Part shown: positions 25,553 to 34,756 of the stretch, piece after piece | Position numbering within the stretch: position 1 is the stretch's first letter | Layout: the number at the start of each line of letters is the position of its first letter | The notes under the pieces: generated by a model | What the model was told of the DNA's origin: nothing | Databases searched by the model: none | What the model saw: the letters and a program-made list of their open reading frames with translations, nothing else | Assembly (NCBI GenBank): GCA_048264105.1 | Contig: JBLXDJ010000009.1 | Span: 1-64,000, forward strand | Direction of reading: 5' to 3' | Length of the DNA stretch: 64,000 bases | DNA from: Oceanospirillum sp048264105 | GTDB lineage: Bacteria > Pseudomonadota > Gammaproteobacteria > Pseudomonadales > Halomonadaceae | Position numbers and translations under genes: made by a program

Positions 25553-26620
25553 TTAATCGGCAATAAAGAGTGCGTCGATCACTTCCCTTGCCAGAATACT
25601 GCCCAACTGCTTCGCGGCCAGATGCTGAGCACGGTCTTCCATGCCGGACACCCCTTTCGCTTCACGGTCAAACGCGCCCATGATGCGGTTTTTGCTGTCA
25701 CGGATCTGCACCTGAGAACGGGCAAATACATAATGAGTGCGGTTCACCTCTTTGCTGCTCATGGTCAGCGAATAGGTCAGACGCAGGTCGGCATCTGCAT
25801 CACCGGAAGTGGTCAGGCGCAGCCCCAGCTTACTCATCTCTTCTGCCAGAGACGTATCCAACGCCCGGGCATCGGAATTTCCGGGTGACAGGGTGATCTT
25901 CAGGGAGCTGATCAGACGATTCAGATCCCGACGCAGATCCACCAGATCCTCATCCAGCGCAAAACGACCAAAGTCAGACTCAGCAACAAAGGTCAGCTGA
26001 TCCACCAGCTTATCTCGCTTGGCAAACAGCGCCAGCACCGGCATCGCTTCCCGCACCTGATCGATCTGACTGATCGGCTGGCCATCGGCAGTTTCTGTCT
26101 CAGGAAGCTCTTTCTCTTCCAGCTCCAGATCGAGCACGCTCAACTGCTCAGATAACGTCGCCTCTGCCGCACGGCGGTTCAGCTCAGCCAAGGTGTAATG
26201 GGTTTTCGTTTCCGGATTCACCCAGCTGTCACTCCAGCTCAGCCCCGGCAGTTCAACCTCAGGAATACGGCTGCGTACCTTGTCGTTCACCTGCTCGACA
26301 AAGCCGGTGGTTGCGCCACCTTTCATCTGCAGCTGAGTTTCACTGGTGAACTCACTGCTGATCTGCACCTGCATCTGACGAATCAGATCCGCACGGGCAC
26401 GCTCTTTGGCATTCTCTGCAGCAGCGGATTCACTGCCGGTATTATCAGCACTGCCCACACCGTAAACGTAACCGGAACGCTCCGGCAGGGTGTTAACCCA
26501 GTCCGGCATGCCGCCATCACCTTTCTCCGGCGCGGATGAACAACCGGTTAACAGCGCAGCGGCAAACAGTAACGACAGCAGGCCGTTTTGCTTTCCGATG
26601 GTTGTAGTCTTATTAGCCAC
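25553..26620 (-). CDS. LPP20-family lipoprotein
   Basis: A 355-residue outer-membrane-type lipoprotein with lipobox LLTGC (Cys near residue 26). The GTG at 26620 gives the best start, since GGAG lies seven bases before it; a GTG two codons upstream sits directly on that site. The mature N-terminus carries MPDWVNTLPERSGYVYGVGSA and ENAKERARADLIRQM, the LPP20 signature. The rest alternates helices and strands without recognised catalytic residues. It is the last gene of a three-gene lipoprotein cluster with an LpoB-like and a COG3014-like protein, a set that recurs together in marine gammaproteobacteria. A role in cell envelope assembly is inferred from context. Confidence 0.85.
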   Translation of the reverse strand: MANKTTTIGKQNGLLSLLFAAALLTGCSSAPEKGDGGMPDWVNTLPERSGYVYGVGSADNTGSESAAAENAKERARADLIRQMQVQISSEFTSETQLQMKGGATTGFVEQVNDKVRSRIPEVELPGLSWSDSWVNPETKTHYTLAELNRRAAEATLSEQLSVLDLELEEKELPETETADGQPISQIDQVREAMPVLALFAKRDKLVDQLTFVAESDFGRFALDEDLVDLRRDLNRLISSLKITLSPGNSDARALDTSLAEEMSKLGLRLTTSGDADADLRLTYSLTMSSKEVNRTHYVFARSQVQIRDSKNRIMGAFDREAKGVSGMEDRAQHLAAKQLGSILAREVIDALFIAD

Positions 26621-26651
26621 GTTCACTCTCCTTTTATTCCCGGTACAGTGA

Positions 26652-27251
26652 TTAGCGGCTCATCACTTTTTTGATCTTCTTCTGACCGTTCCACACTTCG
26701 CGGTTGGTGGTCATATCGATCAGCTTCATATCCACCTGATAACTGGTCACACGGGTATCATCCAGCTGATCAACAAAGCTGTTGATGCTGCCGGAAAGCG
26801 CAAAGTTAGCACCGGTTTCCTGCCCCATCTCAGCCTGAGTCTCTGCAGAAGCATTCAGCTCCTGATCACGGCGCTCTTCACGGACGTCATCACGCTCGTC
26901 ACCGCTAACCACAAAGTCCACTTCACCGGAACGCAGCAGCTCACGCTTGATGTCGTTGATAAAGGTTTCAGACGGAATATGCTCGCTGGTTTTGTTACGG
27001 ATCGAGTGGATCACAACCGTTGGGCGGCGGGCATCCTCAGTGCTCATTTTGTAACGACTCAGCCATGGGAAGGTCAGCATATCCTGCATCATCTCTTTCG
27101 CCACCAGACGGGAATCTTCATCATTCCAGCGATCGGTCAGAGCGATCTCCTGATTCGCATCCACACGCTCTACGGAAGGACCACCACAACCGGCCAGTAA
27201 AAGAGCACTTCCCATCAGGGCTGCCGCGCCCAGTTTAGCCATCATACGCAT
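26652..27251 (-). CDS. LpoB-like penicillin-binding protein activator
   Basis: A 199-residue lipoprotein with lipobox LLAGC (Cys near residue 22) and an LpoB-like domain: DSRLVAKEMMQDMLTFPWL, VVIHSIRNKTSEHIPSETFINDIKREL, and TSYQVDMKLIDMTTNREVWNGQKKIKK. In enterobacteria LpoB crosses the periplasm to activate the peptidoglycan synthase PBP1b. Here the function is inferred from family. The disordered linker between the lipobox and the domain is short (about 10 residues), much shorter than in E. coli. The start at 27251 follows AAGGAG by eight bases. A longer reading to 27287 has no such site. Confidence 0.85.
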   Translation of the reverse strand: MRMMAKLGAAALMGSALLLAGCGGPSVERVDANQEIALTDRWNDEDSRLVAKEMMQDMLTFPWLSRYKMSTEDARRPTVVIHSIRNKTSEHIPSETFINDIKRELLRSGEVDFVVSGDERDDVREERRDQELNASAETQAEMGQETGANFALSGSINSFVDQLDDTRVTSYQVDMKLIDMTTNREVWNGQKKIKKVMSR

Positions 27252-27320
27252 ATTGTTTCTCCTTGAAGCTTGGGTTGGCGGTGACATCGTGATGCCACCA
27301 CCTTTTAAACAGGGTTGTCG

Positions 27321-29177
27321 TTAATCTGCTTTTTTCTTAAACGGCAGAAAGGTTCTCAGGGTCAGAATCTCAAGCTCACCGGCTTTGAGATCGACACGGT
27401 ATTCCTGCCGGATTTTCTGTCCTTTCACAGAGACACTGTTCAGTGTCACGGTATGCTGTCCCGGTTCCAGCTGTAGCCGCTGCACACGGATATGGTGAGG
27501 CAGGGACAGCCAGTTTCGGGTATCGGCATTGGTCGTGCTGGCGGTCAGTAACTTACCGCCCAGAATACCCAGCGCGCCCATATCTTTTACCGCCTGCTGG
27601 GTTACCAGATTTCTCAGGGTTTCCCGGGCCATGGCGCTGTTCAGCTCCGCCTGAGCTTCCAGAACCTGCTGCAACAGACCCAGCATCGCCACCGAATCCG
27701 CCTTCATCATCGGGCGGCTCACCGCGCCTGCTGCCGTTGAAACCGTCACCTTCGCGGACTTTAACGGCGCATAGGGGATCGGATAGTAGGGTACGGCGAT
27801 ACGGACACCACCATTACCCAGCACATAATCCAGTCCGGTATCCTCCACCAGAGGCCAGACCGGCTGAAGGGTTGTTGCCTGACTATTACCCAAAATGCCT
27901 TCACTGGTCAGGATAGAACCATCGGAAAAGTCCCGGATAATATTGTACAGCCCCTTGTCGGCATACAGCAGATAGAACCAGGCTGCCTGCTCGCGCTGTT
28001 CCCGCTGACTGCCCACCGGCACAGGGCGCACCACCAGCTGACGGCTGTTACTGTTGATCATCAGGTGCATATTCAGCACCTTGCGCTGAGGTGACAGATC
28101 CACATGCTGCAGAATCAGCAGTTCCGCTTTTTCCGGCTGATAAGTATAGGCTGCCACAGCGCCACTGTCGGTAACGGCACCGGATGCTGAAGCAACAAGC
28201 TCAACCGCTCCGGTCTTTTCATCATCGGCATTAACCTGCGGCTTTTGGTTATCCGCGTTATTAGCCCCTAGGTCAGATGAGTCCAGATTCTTTGTTTTTA
28301 CCAGCTGTCGCCAGCGATCCTCATAACCACCGGCTTTCTGCATGACCCGAACCACATCACTCCAGGCCTGCCGGATCATCGCCTGATCCAGTCCATACTG
28401 CTCAGCATAACCCTCTTCATAAAGGGTCGCAGAACGCTGATAGCTGATACGGGCGTTATCCAGCTCGCCATACTGTTCGTAGAGCGCGCCCATCACATAA
28501 TGAGCAAAAGCCTGATCCCGGAATTTCAGTTCATCGGGATTGATCGGATCGCCGTTCAGCTGACGGAATACCTTGGCGATCTTGCTGAAGAGTTTTTCCT
28601 GCTCCGATTTCGCCTGATCATAGTCCCCGGTTTTAAAGACATTCTCATCCAGCAGAATCTGAATACGGCGGTTTTCCACCCGGGCGCTGTCGAGCAGCTG
28701 ATCCTGCCTGCTGCCCGCTTTCTGTTGCTGCGCCAGCATCAGGTAATTGAGCATCTTGGTGTAATGCAGATAGATACGCTCGTAGAGTTGGCCTTTATAA
28801 GAGGCGTTACCCGGATGGGTCATAGCCGATGCCAGCCAATCTTTGGCATCGGTACGGTAAAGAGATTCGGAGATTCGGTAAGCCTGTTCCAGCAAACGGT
28901 TGCTGTCTTTATAGCGGCCATCGAGATGAGCAATCATGCCCCGCTCAAGAAAGTGCAGCAGGCGGTCGCTGCCTTTCGCCGAGAGTGTTTCCTGAGCCAC
29001 TTTATCGGCCGCCGCATAGTTTTCAGTGCGAACATCATCTAACACGCCCTGCACACTTTCACCGTAGGTACTACACCCCGCCAATAAACCCAACAGCCCC
29101 CATATCAGCAGATGCCTGACTGAGAGCAGAGGATAACGGGATGCAAAATAGCAGGTGATTGATATACGGTTAAACAA
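27321..29177 (-). CDS. COG3014-like outer-membrane lipoprotein with TPR-like repeats
   Basis: About 618 residues. The signal peptide ends at the lipobox GLLAGCSTYG (Cys near residue 35 from my start). The mature protein opens with helical repeats (about 45-280, YRISESLYRT, HYVMGALYEQYGELDNARISYQRS) typical of TPR folds. A low-complexity Ala/Asp linker follows, then a beta-rich C-terminal domain. The start is uncertain. The TTG at 29177 has AAGGG nine bases upstream and is preferred, while the open frame extends to 29309. It belongs with the LpoB-like and LPP20 genes downstream. The whole set suggests an outer-membrane assembly tied to cell-wall synthesis, which is inferred only. Confidence 0.75.
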   Translation of the reverse strand: MFNRISITCYFASRYPLLSVRHLLIWGLLGLLAGCSTYGESVQGVLDDVRTENYAAADKVAQETLSAKGSDRLLHFLERGMIAHLDGRYKDSNRLLEQAYRISESLYRTDAKDWLASAMTHPGNASYKGQLYERIYLHYTKMLNYLMLAQQQKAGSRQDQLLDSARVENRRIQILLDENVFKTGDYDQAKSEQEKLFSKIAKVFRQLNGDPINPDELKFRDQAFAHYVMGALYEQYGELDNARISYQRSATLYEEGYAEQYGLDQAMIRQAWSDVVRVMQKAGGYEDRWRQLVKTKNLDSSDLGANNADNQKPQVNADDEKTGAVELVASASGAVTDSGAVAAYTYQPEKAELLILQHVDLSPQRKVLNMHLMINSNSRQLVVRPVPVGSQREQREQAAWFYLLYADKGLYNIIRDFSDGSILTSEGILGNSQATTLQPVWPLVEDTGLDYVLGNGGVRIAVPYYPIPYAPLKSAKVTVSTAAGAVSRPMMKADSVAMLGLLQQVLEAQAELNSAMARETLRNLVTQQAVKDMGALGILGGKLLTASTTNADTRNWLSLPHHIRVQRLQLEPGQHTVTLNSVSVKGQKIRQEYRVDLKAGELEILTLRTFLPFKKKAD

Positions 29178-29374
29178 CGTTGGTATCCCTTCTGTAAACA
29201 CGATGCTCTGAAAAACCATCTTCAGCAGACAATAAGTTTCTGATGCCAAAGAGTTTAGCCTGCTTCCAGCGCAGGCAAAAGCCTGTAAAGGTGTAACCCC
29301 ACAATCCATTGATGCGGTTCATCTTCTGTTCCGGATTCTGCACCGGAACGCCGGATCAGAGGCAAAGCACCCTG

Positions 29375-30355
29375 TTACTTCCGCTGCAGAAAACTGCGCA
29401 GGCCGGACATCCACTGCAAACGATATTCTTCACTTTCATTCACCATATGGTGACGGACGCCGGGGTAACGACAGACCTCTACATTGGGGAATTTCTCCTG
29501 CAGGACACCGACGTTGTACTTCCAGTCGACGGTACGGTCCTCTTCACCCTGCAGAATCAGGCAATTAGCCGACACCGGATCAGCCGCTTCAATGGCCGGA
29601 ATCCAGCGGGATAATGCCCGCACCCAGTCCACCGCCAGATAGTGATACTGCAGCGGTTCTTCCTTCAGAAAGCGCAGAAAATTCTGATCATGACTGTTTC
29701 TGGAGAAGCTGCGTTTCAGGCGGGTAATAAAAGGCGACAACAGATAGAAACTGATCAGCCCCTGTGTCCAGTTCCAGGGTTTAACCAGAGGAGCCAGCAG
29801 CACAGCTTTGTCGATGGCGAACTCTTCTTTGAAGGGACTGCGCAGTAACCAGTCAATAATCACCGCACCACCGGTACTCTGCCCTATCAGGTTGAGAGGT
29901 TTTGTCCTTTGCTGAGCAGTCAGCTGCAGCACCTGCCACAGAGCCCGACTGTATTCATCAAATGAGATAATCGAGGCACGGGGGCCAGATGACAGGCCGT
30001 GTCCCGGCAGATCCACCGCCACCACTTCATATCCCTCATCCAGCAAGAACCGGATCAGATGGGTATAAAGGCCGATATGATCATAGTAGCCGTGCAACAG
30101 GTAAAAACTGCCTTTGGCCGTTTCACCAGCGGGTAATCTCGGCAGAAATGTCTGGTAGACCACCTCATAGGTATCGGACCGGACACAGCCCCACAGATGT
30201 TCAGAAACGGGCAGACGACTCAGTCCATAGAAATCACAGTAGGTATGCCGGATATGAGCGATCGCCTCATGATCCGTCGGCACCTCAGCCAACAGCGTTT
30301 TACGCAGAATCTCTGCCTGAAAAGGGTCGGCATTGCGTGTTGTTTGGGCGGTCAT
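29375..30355 (-). CDS. Alpha/beta hydrolase (lysophospholipase-like)
   Basis: A 326-residue serine hydrolase without a signal peptide. The oxyanion motif HGYYDHIG lies near residue 88, the nucleophile elbow GQSTGG near 166, an acid in LQGEEDRTVDW near 272, and a His in GVRHHMVNES near 305. The layout matches the Hydrolase_4/PldB-like group (monoacylglycerol lipase or lysophospholipase). The substrate is not known. It is separated from the lipoprotein cluster by ~200 bases and from glcB by a long divergent gap. Confidence 0.85.
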   Translation of the reverse strand: MTAQTTRNADPFQAEILRKTLLAEVPTDHEAIAHIRHTYCDFYGLSRLPVSEHLWGCVRSDTYEVVYQTFLPRLPAGETAKGSFYLLHGYYDHIGLYTHLIRFLLDEGYEVVAVDLPGHGLSSGPRASIISFDEYSRALWQVLQLTAQQRTKPLNLIGQSTGGAVIIDWLLRSPFKEEFAIDKAVLLAPLVKPWNWTQGLISFYLLSPFITRLKRSFSRNSHDQNFLRFLKEEPLQYHYLAVDWVRALSRWIPAIEAADPVSANCLILQGEEDRTVDWKYNVGVLQEKFPNVEVCRYPGVRHHMVNESEEYRLQWMSGLRSFLQRK

Positions 30356-30831
30356 GGCTGAGAGCTTTTCCTACGTCAGTCTGCAATTCATTAAATTCGG
30401 GCTTTGGCATCCTACCTCAGAAACACCTGTTTATGAAAAAATCCTGCGGGCATTCAGCCACTCAAACAGCCCCGACACTTTCGGTTCAGCCGCTTATCTT
30501 GTCGCTTATGGTGCCGATCAGTGCTTCTTTGTGACCTATCCGTCGCAATGGTGTTATTCATTAGGCGTACATCTAGGGACAAATGCCGGTGCTTTCAGGT
30601 ATCTTTACGGGTCACTGTATGACCTGCGTCATACATAACTCCGCTGAAAGACGGCACATCGGACAGACGGAGTTCCCTAACAGGCTGCCAAAAAAGCCTG
30701 ACAGGAATAACAAAGGAATCCCGCTTCACCCACGGCACATGGGTCAGCAACCGATTCCTGCTAATGGCGGCACCTTGTTTGGGTGCAACTTTAGACCTTT
30801 TTAGGCATAACTATATATAGAGGCACTTTCC
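30356..30831 (+). other. 476-base divergent gap before glcB
   Basis: It holds the promoters of the hydrolase gene and glcB. Plus-strand frames here lack ribosome-binding sites and look like chance openings. A T/A-rich block with CTATATATAG at 30811-30820 precedes the glcB site AGAGGCAC. Confidence 0.4.
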
Positions 30832-33003
30832 ATGACTGAACGCGTTCAGATTGGCAACTTAAGTGTTGCAAAAACGCTTTACGATTTTATCAACAACGAT
30901 GCAGCACCCGGCACAGGTGTTGACGTTGAGCAGTTCTGGGCTCAGTTTGACGCTATCGTCCACGATTTAGCGCCTCGCAATCGTGAACTACTGGAAAAAC
31001 GCGAACAGCTTCAGGCACAAATTGACGAATGGCACCGCGCCCGTAAAGGCCAGGCCTTCGACCTGAACGAATACAAATCCTTCCTGAGCGAGATCGGTTA
31101 TCTGCTGCCGGAAGGTGAAGACTTCTCCGTGACGACTGCGAACGTCGACCCGGAAATGGCGACTATGGCTGGTCCTCAGCTGGTAGTACCTGTGATGAAC
31201 GCCCGTTTTGCTCTGAACGCGGCTAACGCACGCTGGGGCAGCCTGTACGATGCCCTGTACGGCACCGATGCGATCTCTGAAGAAGGCGGCGCAGAAAAAG
31301 GTTCTTCCTATAATCCTGCCCGCGGCGCGAAGGTTATCGAATTTGCCCGCAACTTCCTGAATGAAGCAGCACCTCTGGCTTCTTCTGATCACACTCAGGC
31401 AACCCTGTACGCGGTTAAAGATGGCGCACTGGTTGTGACTCTGAAAGACGGTTCTGAAACCGGTCTGGCTAACCCTGAGCAGTTTGTTGGCTATAACGGT
31501 GCAGCTGATGCACCTGAGTCTGTTGTTCTGGTTAACAACGGCATGCACTTTGAGATCCAGATCGACCGCACTCACCTGATCGGTAAAGACGACGCCGCAG
31601 GCGTTAAAGATGTGGTGATGGAGTCTGCTCTGACCACCATTATGGACTGCGAAGACTCGGTTGCAGCCGTAGACGCCGACGACAAAGTAATTGTTTACCG
31701 CAACTGGCTGGGCCTGATGAAAGGCGACCTGACCGAAGAAGTGACCAAAGGTGGTAAAACCTTTACCCGTCGCATTAACGGTGACCGCGAGTACACCGGT
31801 AAAGACGGTTCTCCGATTGCACTGAAAGGCCGCAGCCTGATGTTCGTTCGTAACGTGGGTCACCTGATGACCAACAATGCGATTCTGGACAAAGACGGTA
31901 ACGAAGTACCGGAAGGCATCATCGATGGTCTGTGTACTTCTCTGATCTCCCTGCACGATATCAAAGGCAAGGGTCAGTTCAGCAACACCACCACAGGTTC
32001 CATGTACATCGTAAAACCTAAGATGCACGGTCCTGAAGAAGTGGCCTTCTCCAACGAACTGTTTGGCCGCATCGAAGACGCACTGGGTCTGGAACGCTTC
32101 ACTCTGAAAATGGGCATCATGGACGAAGAGCGTCGTACCACGGTGAACCTGAAAGAGTGTATCCGCGCTGCGAAAGACCGTACCGTATTTATCAACACCG
32201 GCTTCCTTGACCGTACCGGTGACGAGATCCACACCTCTATGGAAGCAGGCCCGATGATCCGCAAAGGCGATATGAAAGCCTCTGCATGGATCGGCGCTTA
32301 CGAAAACTGGAACGTGGACGTAGGTCTGGAATGTGGTCTGAGCGGTAAAGCGCAGATCGGTAAAGGCATGTGGCCGATTCCGGATCAGATGGCAAACATG
32401 CTGGAAGTTAAGATCGGCCACCCGATGTCCGGCGCTAACACGGCATGGGTTCCGTCTCCGACAGCTGCAACCCTGCACGCGCTGCACTACCACAAGGTTG
32501 ACGTTTTTGCCCGTCAGGGTGAGATCAAAGTACGTGGCCGTGCCAACCTGGATGACATTCTGACCATTCCGGTTGAGCCAAACCCAAGCTGGTCCGCTGA
32601 AGAGATTCAGCAGGAGCTGGACAACAACGCACAGGGTATCCTGGGTTACGTTGTACGTTGGGTTGATCAGGGCGTTGGTTGTTCCAAGGTTCCGGATATC
32701 AACGATGTAGGCCTGATGGAAGACCGCGCAACCCTGCGTATCTCCAGCCAGCACATCGCCAACTGGCTGCGTCACGGTATCTGCTCTGAAGAGCAGGTGA
32801 TGGAAACCATGAAGCGCATGGCAGGTGTTGTAGACCGTCAGAATGCTAACGATCCGACCTACACGCCAATGGCGCCTAACTTCGATGGCGTAGCCTTTGA
32901 AGCAGCCTGCAAACTGGTACTGGAAGGCACCACTCAGCCAAGTGGTTACACCGAACCACTGCTGCACGCCTGCCGTCTGAAGCTGAAAGCACAGCAGGCT
33001 TAA
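30832..33003 (+). CDS. glcB: Malate synthase G
   Basis: A 723-residue single-chain malate synthase of isoform G, condensing glyoxylate with acetyl-CoA to malate. The length equals E. coli GlcB. Family blocks include NARFALNAANARWGSLYDALYG, HLIGKDDAAGVKDVVMESALTTIMDCEDSVAAVDADDKV, GKGMWPIPDQM and GCSKVPDINDVGLMEDRATLRISSQHIANWL. The catalytic Arg/Glu/Asp residues lie within the conserved barrel motifs, including FTLKMGIMDEERRTTVNLKECI. No isocitrate lyase, glc operon or glcC is adjacent, so it stands alone. A terminator follows. Confidence 0.97.
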   Translation: MTERVQIGNLSVAKTLYDFINNDAAPGTGVDVEQFWAQFDAIVHDLAPRNRELLEKREQLQAQIDEWHRARKGQAFDLNEYKSFLSEIGYLLPEGEDFSVTTANVDPEMATMAGPQLVVPVMNARFALNAANARWGSLYDALYGTDAISEEGGAEKGSSYNPARGAKVIEFARNFLNEAAPLASSDHTQATLYAVKDGALVVTLKDGSETGLANPEQFVGYNGAADAPESVVLVNNGMHFEIQIDRTHLIGKDDAAGVKDVVMESALTTIMDCEDSVAAVDADDKVIVYRNWLGLMKGDLTEEVTKGGKTFTRRINGDREYTGKDGSPIALKGRSLMFVRNVGHLMTNNAILDKDGNEVPEGIIDGLCTSLISLHDIKGKGQFSNTTTGSMYIVKPKMHGPEEVAFSNELFGRIEDALGLERFTLKMGIMDEERRTTVNLKECIRAAKDRTVFINTGFLDRTGDEIHTSMEAGPMIRKGDMKASAWIGAYENWNVDVGLECGLSGKAQIGKGMWPIPDQMANMLEVKIGHPMSGANTAWVPSPTAATLHALHYHKVDVFARQGEIKVRGRANLDDILTIPVEPNPSWSAEEIQQELDNNAQGILGYVVRWVDQGVGCSKVPDINDVGLMEDRATLRISSQHIANWLRHGICSEEQVMETMKRMAGVVDRQNANDPTYTPMAPNFDGVAFEAACKLVLEGTTQPSGYTEPLLHACRLKLKAQQA

Positions 33004-33029
33004 TCGCCGGCTAAACGCTTAAAGCTGAC

Positions 33030-33062
33030 AAAGCCCCGAACCTGAAAAGGTCGGGGCTTTTT
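33030..33062. terminator. Terminator between glcB and ogt
   Basis: AAAGCCCCGA (33030-33039) pairs with TCGGGGCTTT (33051-33060), the inner bases CCT/AGG extend the stem, and T follow. It serves the convergent genes. Confidence 0.88.
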
Positions 33063-33079
33063 GGTTTATAACGGTGGAA

Positions 33080-33574
33080 TTAAGCACCAGCCTCTAACGC
33101 CAGTAGCTGCCGTTTTCGGGCTATGCCCCACCGGTAGCCTGAAAGATCACCATTCTTACGCACTACCCTGTGACAAGGGATAATCAGAGCAACCTGATTG
33201 GCACCGCAGGCGCTGGCCACAGCACGCACGGCACTGGGCATACCCAGCTTATCCGCCAGCTGGCTGTAGCTGAGGGTTTCACCATAGGGAATACTTTGCA
33301 GCATCTGCCAGACCTGTTGCTGAAACGCGGTTCCGGCCAGATTAAGCGGCAGTTCCGGGAAAGGGGTTTTGTTGACCAGTGCAGAACAGATCTGCTCAAG
33401 ATACGGCGTCAGATGATCGGATGGCTGCCAGTGTCGATCAGGAAAAGCAGTCTTAGCCTCCTCCATCAGAGCTTCAGGTGAGTCGCCAATATAGAGCAGC
33501 GATAAACCACTGCCGGCTTCCTGCTCGGCCAGCATCAGATAACCTAATGGGGATTCAGCGAATTGATAAAACAT
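33080..33574 (-). CDS. ogt: Methylated-DNA-[protein]-cysteine S-methyltransferase
   Basis: A 164-residue suicide repair protein that transfers methyl from O6-methylguanine to Cys134 in IIPCHRVV. The helix-turn-helix region is YGETLSYSQLADKLGMPSAVRAVASACGAN, with the Arg finger. The N-terminal ribonuclease-like domain (about 1-75) is present and no Ada-type metal domain occurs, so it is an Ogt-class rather than Ada-class protein. CAGGAGCC lies upstream of the ATG. The GGDEF gene follows 42 bases upstream on the same strand. Confidence 0.93.
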   Translation of the reverse strand: MFYQFAESPLGYLMLAEQEAGSGLSLLYIGDSPEALMEEAKTAFPDRHWQPSDHLTPYLEQICSALVNKTPFPELPLNLAGTAFQQQVWQMLQSIPYGETLSYSQLADKLGMPSAVRAVASACGANQVALIIPCHRVVRKNGDLSGYRWGIARKRQLLALEAGA

Positions 33575-33616
33575 GAGGGGCTCCTGACGAAGTTGCCGGA
33601 GCGGAGCATCTGACGA

Positions 33617-34405
33617 TTACGCAGACTGTACCTGACAACGGCCGTTAGCTTTGGCTTTATAAAGGTAAGTATCGGCGGCAATGATACCTTCCTGCAAGCT
33701 GCCATCCTGCTCAATCTTAACCACACCGGCACTCAGGCTGGTATTGATTTTGCGCCCCAGCACCACAAGGGGCTGACCGGTCAGCACGCCATTCAGGTAT
33801 TGCAGCTGTTCGATCAGTTCTTCCTCTTTCAGGCTGGACAGCAGAGCAAACTCCTCGCCCCCCATCCGCGCCAGCAGCGCCTCTGGTTCGAAATGGTCGG
33901 ACAGCATACGGGCAATATGCACCAGTACATGATCACCAATATCGTGACCATAACGGTCATTCACCTGCTTGAAAAAATCCAGATCGATAATCACCAGCGT
34001 CTGAGCCTCAAACTCCAGACGGCGCGCACCCTCTTCAAAGAATGCCCGGCGATTGGACAGTCCGGTCAGCGTATCAGTATTGGCCTGCATGCGCAGATCC
34101 CGCTCCAGAGAACGTCGGCGGTGCACCTCGCGTTCCAGAGTCGCATGCTCTTCCGCAAGGGCTTTAAACAAACGGTAATGGGGCAGACTGATCAGAGAGG
34201 AGATCAGCATTGGAGCAACGACGGGCAGGGTTACGGCAACAGGAAGATTGAAAGATTCCGGTGACCAGATCAGGTAGAAGGCGTAGCAAAGTGCTGTTGA
34301 AAACAGAGTGGGCCATAGCGTTGCACGGAACAGATAGCCTGCCAGCCCGCGACGAACAATGCGTCGGGCCTTTTCGATCAGATGCGTACGATTACTACCT
34401 GGCAT
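33617..34405 (-). CDS. Diguanylate cyclase with two membrane segments
   Basis: A 262-residue protein. Two hydrophobic helices (about 28-46 and 54-73) are followed by a short coiled coil (about 80-108) and a GGDEF domain. DTLTGLSNRRAF near 111, DLDFFKQVNDRYGHDIGD near 141, and GGEEF at 182-186 are intact, so cyclase activity is expected. Position five residues before GGEEF does not carry RxxD, so no I-site feedback is predicted. The membrane part is too small for a sensory domain. It is next to ogt on the same strand but likely unrelated. Confidence 0.92.
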   Translation of the reverse strand: MPGSNRTHLIEKARRIVRRGLAGYLFRATLWPTLFSTALCYAFYLIWSPESFNLPVAVTLPVVAPMLISSLISLPHYRLFKALAEEHATLEREVHRRRSLERDLRMQANTDTLTGLSNRRAFFEEGARRLEFEAQTLVIIDLDFFKQVNDRYGHDIGDHVLVHIARMLSDHFEPEALLARMGGEEFALLSSLKEEELIEQLQYLNGVLTGQPLVVLGRKINTSLSAGVVKIEQDGSLQEGIIAADTYLYKAKANGRCQVQSA

Positions 34406-34756
34406 TATGCCACCCTATACCTGTTTTCTTGGTGCAGCATTATTCACCAAACGGTCCGCGGATGCACCCCCGCGTACACGGAATATAGTATTAAGTCACA
34501 TTTCTTTTGTATCTTTATCTTTACTAATACATGGTTCCGCCGCTTGATGAACATCAAACAAATTTGTTTCGTATCCAAGCTATAAAACCGGCAAATAGGT
34601 CCGGCAAAAAACCATCGCCCCCTAGAGAAAAGGCTAAACCCCGGATTGCCGAGAAAAACAATACAACGTACACGAAACATAATTGATTTTCGCTGAACAA
34701 GCCGACTTCCCCGATTTGCCCGCATAGGGTATAAGCCATACTGGCCGGAGGCAAAG
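34406..34756 (+). other. 351-base divergent promoter region
   Basis: It lies between the GGDEF gene (minus) and the prolyl hydroxylase gene (plus). It is AT-rich in the middle. GGAGG at 34748-34752 is the hydroxylase ribosome-binding site. No ORF here is supported. Confidence 0.4.

Noticed and set aside
30333..30638. Plus-strand 101-codon frame upstream of glcB
   Set aside because: No ribosome-binding site, no protein-like composition, and it overlaps the start of the hydrolase gene on the other strand.
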